In this document: positions 59,235-64,000 of the stretch, piece after piece
Position numbering within the stretch: the stretch's first letter is position 1
Layout: each line of letters starts with the position of its first letter
Source of the DNA: Homalodisca vitripennis
Lineage: Eukaryota > Arthropoda > Insecta > Hemiptera > Cicadellidae
Length of the DNA: 64,000 nt
Direction: 5' to 3'
NCBI RefSeq assembly: GCF_021130785.1
Contig: NC_060215.1
Coordinates: 66,964,501 to 67,028,500 of the forward strand
Position numbers and translations under genes: made by a program
The notes under the pieces: model-generated
What the model was told of the DNA's origin: nothing
Seen by the model: the letters and a program-made list of their open reading frames with translations, nothing else
Databases searched by the model: none

Positions 59235-59335
59235 AAATACAAATCTTTGCGAATGAAGATGAAGGAAATTATTTCTTGCATAACATTGCAACTGGAGATG
59301 AAACTTAAATTCATTACAACGAGAAAAAATGCTTT
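59235..59335 (+). pseudogene. Mariner transposase catalytic fragment
   Basis: EGNYFLHNIATGDET then IHYNEKK matches the mariner FLHRIVTGDEKWIHY motif around the first catalytic aspartate. The surrounding frames are too decayed to extend. Confidence 0.35.
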
Positions 59336-59715
59336 GTTTAAAGTTTGTTATTGATTATGGAAGGTTTGACAGGATAACAGTATTTCGGATATTTGCCATT
59401 ATTATGGTTACAAAAGGTATAACACAACGTTTTGAGGATTGGAATCTATCCTCTTTGTCAGGTGGGTGAGGTATTAGTATATACAAAAATAGAGAACAGA
59501 AAGAAGGGAAAGAAAAGGGTTCAAACGTACCCAAAAGCTGCTTGGTATTTAGTTCAGGCGTTGTCACTGCAGAGAATGCTAGTCACAAGCACAAGTCACA
59601 AGTACGAAAAACACAATCACATATCACACCAGCACAGATGACAGTGGGATACATTTGAGAAAAAAATCAATTGAAGGAGTACAGATATGCAGTACTCTTT
59701 TATGAATACTATTTA

Positions 59716-60717
59716 TTTTTTTTTATTTTATATCTTTATTTATATTTTGCACATGAGTACAATAAATAGCGTCACTAAAAATAAGTTACTATAATAGTTA
59801 TGAGTAAAATCATAATATTGTATAAAATTCTGCAAATGAATGAAATGCCTTTTGAATTAAATACTTTTTTAACATTGATTTGAACTTCTTTATGTCTCGA
59901 ACACTTGATATTATTTTTGGAATTGATTTTAAAAATTTTATTCCAGCATAAGAAGTTTTTTTTTTATAATACTCCAAATTATGCTTAGGTAATACTAATT
60001 CCTTCTTATTTCTAGTGTTATATGTATGATTTTCACAGTGACTCTTGAAACTGGACTGATGAGTCTTAACATACATCACACATTCTAAAATGTAAAGGCT
60101 ATGCACTGTTAAAATATTTAGTTCAGTGAAATGATTTTTAACTGATTCTTCCTTATCAATTTTTAACATTATTCGCAGCGCTTTTTTTTGCAAGATAAGA
60201 ATTTTATTAAAATTTTGATTTGTGGTTCCTCCATACACACCTATTCCATATGCAATATGGGATTGAATGTCGGCATGAAAGACCATCTTTAAAGCTGATA
60301 AGCTGCATAAGTAAGACAGTCTTTTAATAGCATATATTCCAGAATTGATACGATTTATCACCTGTTCAATATGCAAATCCCAGCTAAGGTTGTTGTCTAT
60401 GATTAGTCCTAGAAATTTTGTATTGCGAACTTGACCCAAACAGGAATCATTTAATAAGATATTGGGACTTGAGTGTTTTCTACTTTGTTTGGTACTGAAA
60501 GAAATAAAGTTAGTTTTCTCCGTATTTAGAACTAATTTGTTGTCAATGAAAAATGTTTGTAATTTTGAAAGTTCCAAATACACAGTTATTTCTAATTCAG
60601 CTTCTGTTTTTGGCAGAAATGATTAAGTTTGAGTCATCTGCAAATAAACAGAGCTGGTTTTTGTTATTTTCAAGAATACTAAGGCACTTTGGCATTTCCC
60701 TTATATAACAAATAAAG
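59716..60717 (-). pseudogene. LINE fragment, C-terminal half of reverse transcriptase
   Basis: From the 5' break at 60717: EMPKCLSILENNKNQLCLFA then DDSNLII (the YADD box as FADDS), a frameshift near 60600, then an uninterrupted 257 codons (59810-60583). Those include KLVLNTEKTNFISFSTKQ, KFLGLIIDNNLSWDLHI, LQKKALRIMLKI and HTYNTRNKKELVLP to the stop. The 3' UTR ends in AATAAAGATATAAAATAAA near 59740. One frameshift only, so comparatively young. Antisense in SLC19A intron 6. Confidence 0.75.
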
Positions 60718-60830
60718 GGACTTCATACTATGATGAAGTCCAATCCATAGTGGCAATCTGGCTCAAAGATAAAGATGCTGACTTTTTCCTCAACAAAATG
60801 CAGAAATTGATTCATCACCAGCGTAAGTTA
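60718..60830 (+). pseudogene. Mariner transposase C-terminal fragment
   Basis: YYDEVQSIVAIWLKDKDADF then FLNKMQKLIHHQR is the C-terminal pattern (DEEVKxAVxxWLxxQ.ADFFxxGMQKLVxR) of many mariner transposases. It abuts the 5' end of the antisense LINE fragment, which probably inserted into it. Confidence 0.45.
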
Positions 60831-60839
60831 AATATATAG

Positions 60840-61160
60840 TAAAACTCAACTGTGATTATATTTTAAAATAAGTGTAAAATATTCTTCAATATACTCTAAG
60901 CTTCATTTTACATCTTAATTTTTTTTTAAGTTATGTCCATCCTAACCAACTTAAGGGTATTGGAGGTGTTACTTATTAGTTGCCCTTTGTAAATTACTTA
61001 CTTTGTTTTACATGTTTCTACGTACGTAAACAGTTTTGTTAATTTTTTTAATTCACTTTAATATTTTAATCAAACGATAAAATTATAATCTTAATTCATT
61101 AAATATTTTAATCTAATTAAATATATTAACCGACCGGGATATGTCATAAATTATACTCTT
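60840..61160. other. AT-rich intron DNA, nothing recognised
   Basis: No coding frame or repeat was seen. Confidence 0.3.
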
Positions 61161-61165
61161 TAGAC

Positions 61166-61580
61166 AAACATGACTCCAGATTCCAGGAATAAAGTCTGAG
61201 ACAGTGCCAGATACCAGACATTGCAATAAAAGGAAGGTGAACTGGAGCTAAACTTAAAATTCAATTGAATCAAACCTTCCTACCCTTGCTCCACCATGCT
61301 TAGAGATCATGCCATGTCATGTTATTACGTAGTTGTGCAATCAATAGTGTAACTGATCTGATGAGATAATGAGACTACCATTTCACCTATTTATAGGTGT
61401 CTCTGATGTTGAAACAATGTAAATGTTTCGTTTTGAGCTTCTGCGTTGTCGACTTTTTTTTATTCTCTTCAGACGAACATGACTCCAGATTCCAGGAGTC
61501 AAGTCTTGCAATAAAAGGAAAATTAACTGGAGCTAAACTCAAACTTCACTTGAATCAACCCTTCCTACCATAGCTACGTT
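61166..61580 (+). repeat. Direct repeat pair
   Basis: 61166-61305 and 61468-61575 share ACATGACTCCAGATTCCAGG, GCAATAAAAGGAA, AACTGGAGCTAAACT and CCTTCCTACC in the same order. The second lacks about 25 internal bases. Relatives occur at 39960-40235. Confidence 0.6.
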
Positions 61581-61805
61581 ATGTGAAGTATTAATAGGTT
61601 GATATGCACATCATTTTAAAGGGCTTGTCAAGCAAAGAAATATGCCCCCAAACCGAAAAGCTTCAAAAGCTTTATGCATTACAAAATGGTGGCGGTTCAA
61701 AGATTTTAAAAGTAAACCGTAAATTCAGTGGAAAATTTTGGAAGTTGCTTTAGTTAGTTCGGAGCAAACACAAAATCACCTACCTAGTTTGTTATAGGTG
61801 GTTTT

Positions 61806-62931
61806 CAAATTGTTTCCCCTTGGTTTCTTGGCCCCAGCTGATGATAAAATGCTGATAACTCGTTGTTTATTACTTCTACTATAATATGCGCAGCTTCTTC
61901 TACAATACAGTGTCTCAGCTGTTGCAAATCTTCTGGTTTGGTTCGGTAAACTTGATCTTTCAAATGGCTCCAGAAAAAGTAATCAAGAGGGGATGAATTC
62001 GGAGAATGTGCCGGCCATTCTACCATAATGGAATTTGTTATAGTTTTAAGGTCATTAAATGTAAATATGTATATATATATCTGTATATTATGTGAGGTTG
62101 AGTGGTAGAGAGGGCTAAATAGCCCTAACTCCGCCTCTTGAATAAAGGCATATTTCATTTCATTTCATTTCATTTCATGCCTCTTCTACCGATTCATTTA
62201 ACTGGGAACACATGGTTTATAAGCTGTCTTACGTCTAAACCAAAATGAGGAGCTGTTCCATCTTGTTGGAACCAGAGTCTTCTAAAGTCATCACCAGCAA
62301 TATTCTGCAAGACAAGAATTATTTGGTTTCGAAGCACTGCTAAATATTGATCAGAGTTTAAGGTTCCTTCAATAACAAATAGTCCTACCACATGGCCTCC
62401 AAAAATTCCCCCCCAAACATTTAATTTTTGTGGGCGTTGTGTGTGCTTCTCAACCTTAAATGGGGGGTTTCGTCCCTCTAATACAGGTAGTTGTGTCTGT
62501 TGATAGTTCCATTCAACATGAAGGTTGCTTCATCCATAAATATTATGTTTGTTGGAAGATTCGGATCTATATTTATGCGGTCCACAAAAGTTCACAAACC
62601 TCCAAATGAGGATAAAAATCATCTTCACATAATTTGTGAAATAAGCGCATTTTATAACCTTTAAAATGATTCTACTCACTGAAAAGTGACTAATTTCGTG
62701 TTCTGATGCAGCTGATGTAATGTCTGTGAGACGTCCAACATCTAGTCCTCATCCATACCTTCTGTCTGTGGCCTTCCAGATGTTGGTTGATACTTGATAC
62801 TACCTGTTTCTTCAAAACGCTTTATTGTGTAAAAAACAGTTGATTTAGAAATACGATTTCTATCCGGTAAAGTGTTATTGAATAAATTCATACATTAACA
62901 AAGTGATTCTTTCGTTCTTACTTAGTGACAT
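61806..62931 (-). pseudogene. DD41D-like transposase, broken and interrupted
   Basis: Minus strand from ATG 62929-62931 (MSLSKNERITLLMYEFIQ). Middle: EKHTQRPQKLNVWGGIFGGH, GLFVIEGTLNSDQYLAVLRN and LWFQQDGTAPHFGLDVRQLI (second D). After the foreign tail: MVEWPAHSPNSSPLDYFFWS (third D; the upstream SPD is SPN) and the C-terminus ending NQGETI at 61806. It belongs to the same broad group as the 9.2-10.7 kb element but is a distinct, older lineage. The N-terminal third is full of stops. No terminal repeats were recognised. Confidence 0.65.
62036..62176 (+). repeat. Retroposon 3' tail with (ATTTC)n inserted in the transposase
   Basis: GTTGAGTGGTAGAGAGGGCT, CTAACTCCGCCTCTTGAATA, AAGGCATATTTC and then four ATTTC units. 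It splits the transposase frame between IGRRG and MVEWPAHS. The tail repeat is typical of a LINE or SINE 3' end; the insertion site duplicates were not determined. Confidence 0.6.
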
Positions 62932-62949
62932 AGTGAAAAAAGAGTGATT

Positions 62950-63800
62950 AGGCAAATCGCTGAGTTACAACTAGCTACTACGCTCAATACTGTTGAAAGG
63001 TAACTGAACTAGCAATTTTATTCCTGACATGGGGAAAACCTTAATTATGTTGTAATTATTCTACTAATGAGCATAGTTTAACTGATAGAGAAAACAAAGA
63101 ATATCTGAGAACTTTCCCTTGAACATTCGAATGTTAGGAATTCCTAGATTTGACAATAGCTATATGGTTTGATTTCTCAATGAATAATATATTGGTTATT
63201 TCCTTGTTGTGATTTTAGGGTAAACATAAAGACAGGAAAACTTTTAAATGCCTTACTGTAATTCCTAATAAGGAACCATTTTGAAACAGATAAAGCTTTT
63301 GAAATGTGGTTTGCAGCATTCTTCTTTGCTTGACTAGCACATCGATCTGTGTTTACATTTAAGATTTTCTACCGACTCCTTACGGGCCACCCCCCTGAAG
63401 TGGTGCAGAGCTACTGATTGCATCAAAAAGTTCAATTTTTTGCCCTATGTCACTGTACAAAATTTTATGTTTGTAAATGTACGAGTATAGAAGATATAGT
63501 CTGTATCAAGACTTTACAGCATCCCTGGATAATCTTAATGTTGACAATATTTTGACATAACACTGAAGATTATCCTAGAATAAAAATTTGGCACATTTTT
63601 TGGCAATCAAAACTTGGTGAGATAGCTATTTTTGCTGGAATTTTCCATGTTTGTTTGTGTTATATTGTGAAAATTACCATTTTCAGCGTTATACTTGTAG
63701 TTGACATTGAAACAAGTTACCTTTATGTTTCATTAAATGGGTTTTAGTAATATTTTATTAAATTATGTTAACTATTATAGAATGTGTAATAAATTTCTGT
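62950..63800. other. SLC19A intron DNA, nothing recognised
   Basis: AT-rich, apart from a G+C-richer CCGACTCCTTACGGGCCACC at 63370. No coding frame was supported. Confidence 0.3.
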
Positions 63801-63805
63801 TTCAG

Positions 63806-63930
63806 CACCTACATCAAAATGGAAACAAGTTGTACAGTTATTGTGGATGGACTTCAGAGATGCGTACACTAATCCTTATGTGTTCAAGATGTGTGTATTC
63901 ATATCTTTGGCAACCTGTGGATATAATCAG
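63806..63930 (+). CDS. SLC19A: SLC19A coding exon 7 (loop end and TM7 start)
   Basis: 125 nt, entering in phase 1 and leaving in phase 0. APTSKWKQVVQLLWMDFRDA then YTNPYVFKMCVFISLATCGY then NQ. It matches the family's (V)xQLWxDxxxxY.....W.LWWxxAT(A/C)G(Y/F)xQ block at TM7. The acceptor is TTTCTGTTTCAG and the donor TCAG/GTATAA. The protein continues beyond the window. Confidence 0.9.
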
Positions 63931-64000
63931 GTATAAATTATGCATCTAGCATATTCAAGTACGCCTTGTATATCTCATTGGCATGCATACTGCAATACCA

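Larger units (their letters stand above)
33299..63930 (+). other. SLC19A: SLC19A-type thiamine/folate transporter gene, 5' seven coding exons
   Basis: Gene-level entry. The product is a reduced-folate-carrier family (major facilitator) membrane protein, a proton- or anion-coupled importer of thiamine and/or folate at the plasma membrane. Exons join without frame conflict (126+171+214+99+93+93+125 = 921 nt, 307 codons). The protein covers transmembrane segments 1-6, the variable cytoplasmic loop and the start of segment 7. Vertebrate members have about 500 residues, so roughly 40% is still to come right of 64000. Family hallmarks: EFRPEDPYITQYL, FLLTDFLCYKPVIV, GLRAMQ, CEVAYYTYIYAKVD, YQ.VTSHMRAAALTGRF, and LATCGYNQ at the edge. 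Whether the substrate is thiamine or folate cannot be read from this part. Introns are 1.0-7.2 kb and full of repeats. Confidence 0.9.

Noticed and set aside
1..64000. CRISPR arrays, rRNA genes, prokaryotic operons
   Set aside because: None seen; the sequence is eukaryotic with spliced genes.

Overview
The window looks like intron-rich, AT-rich nuclear DNA of an arthropod, most likely an insect. Evidence: vertebrate-type splice sites, kilobase-scale introns, CR1/Jockey-type LINE remnants, several Tc1/mariner subfamilies, tRNA-derived SINEs and (TA)n/(CA)n microsatellites. The order cannot be fixed from sequence alone; a hemipteran-like transposon mix is only an impression. There are no operons, ribosome binding sites or CRISPR arrays.

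Host genes. One host gene is well supported: a thiamine/folate-transporter-like SLC19A gene on the + strand. Seven coding exons (33315-33440, 38589-38759, 45516-45729, 46746-46844, 50624-50716, 56551-56643, 63806-63930) join in frame to 307 codons, and the gene runs off the right edge. A likely untranslated first exon ends near 31634, downstream of a TGACGTCA element at 31501. At the left edge, 209-297 looks like the terminal coding exon of another + strand gene that I cannot identify.

Left half (about 1.3-27.4 kb): a graveyard of mobile elements. In order: a decayed LINE (1.7-3.9 kb); a TTAA-flanked Kolobok/Mutator-like DNA transposon (6007-8688); a complete but broken DD41D Tc1/mariner-superfamily element with TA duplications (9192-10739); a relic with protein-primed-type DNA polymerase B and a P-loop ATPase (12.2-14.1 kb, minus); a LINE endonuclease relic (14.7-15.7 kb); a near-perfect 624/625-bp tandem duplication (16741-17989); a DD82E ('Sailor'-type) transposon (18680-22000) with a 700-bp PIF/Harbinger element inserted in it (18780-19479); a nearly intact LINE (22.06-25.1 kb); and a retroviral-type integrase relic (26.75-27.01 kb, minus). 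The polymerase, ATPase and integrase relics together suggest a broken Polinton/Maverick-type element.

Middle (27.4-33.3 kb): intergenic and 5' flanking DNA of the transporter gene, with a tRNA-derived SINE, a (TA)n tract and two copies of a three-copy dispersed repeat.

Right half (33.3-64 kb): transporter exons separated by introns of 1.0-7.2 kb. The introns hold LINE 3' ends (mostly antisense to the gene), mariner fossils, a foldback element, a tRNA-type SINE and a second DD41D-like transposase broken by a retroposon tail. All recognisable transposases here carry stops or frameshifts, so nothing in the window looks able to move by itself; the LINE at 22-25 kb is closest to intact.
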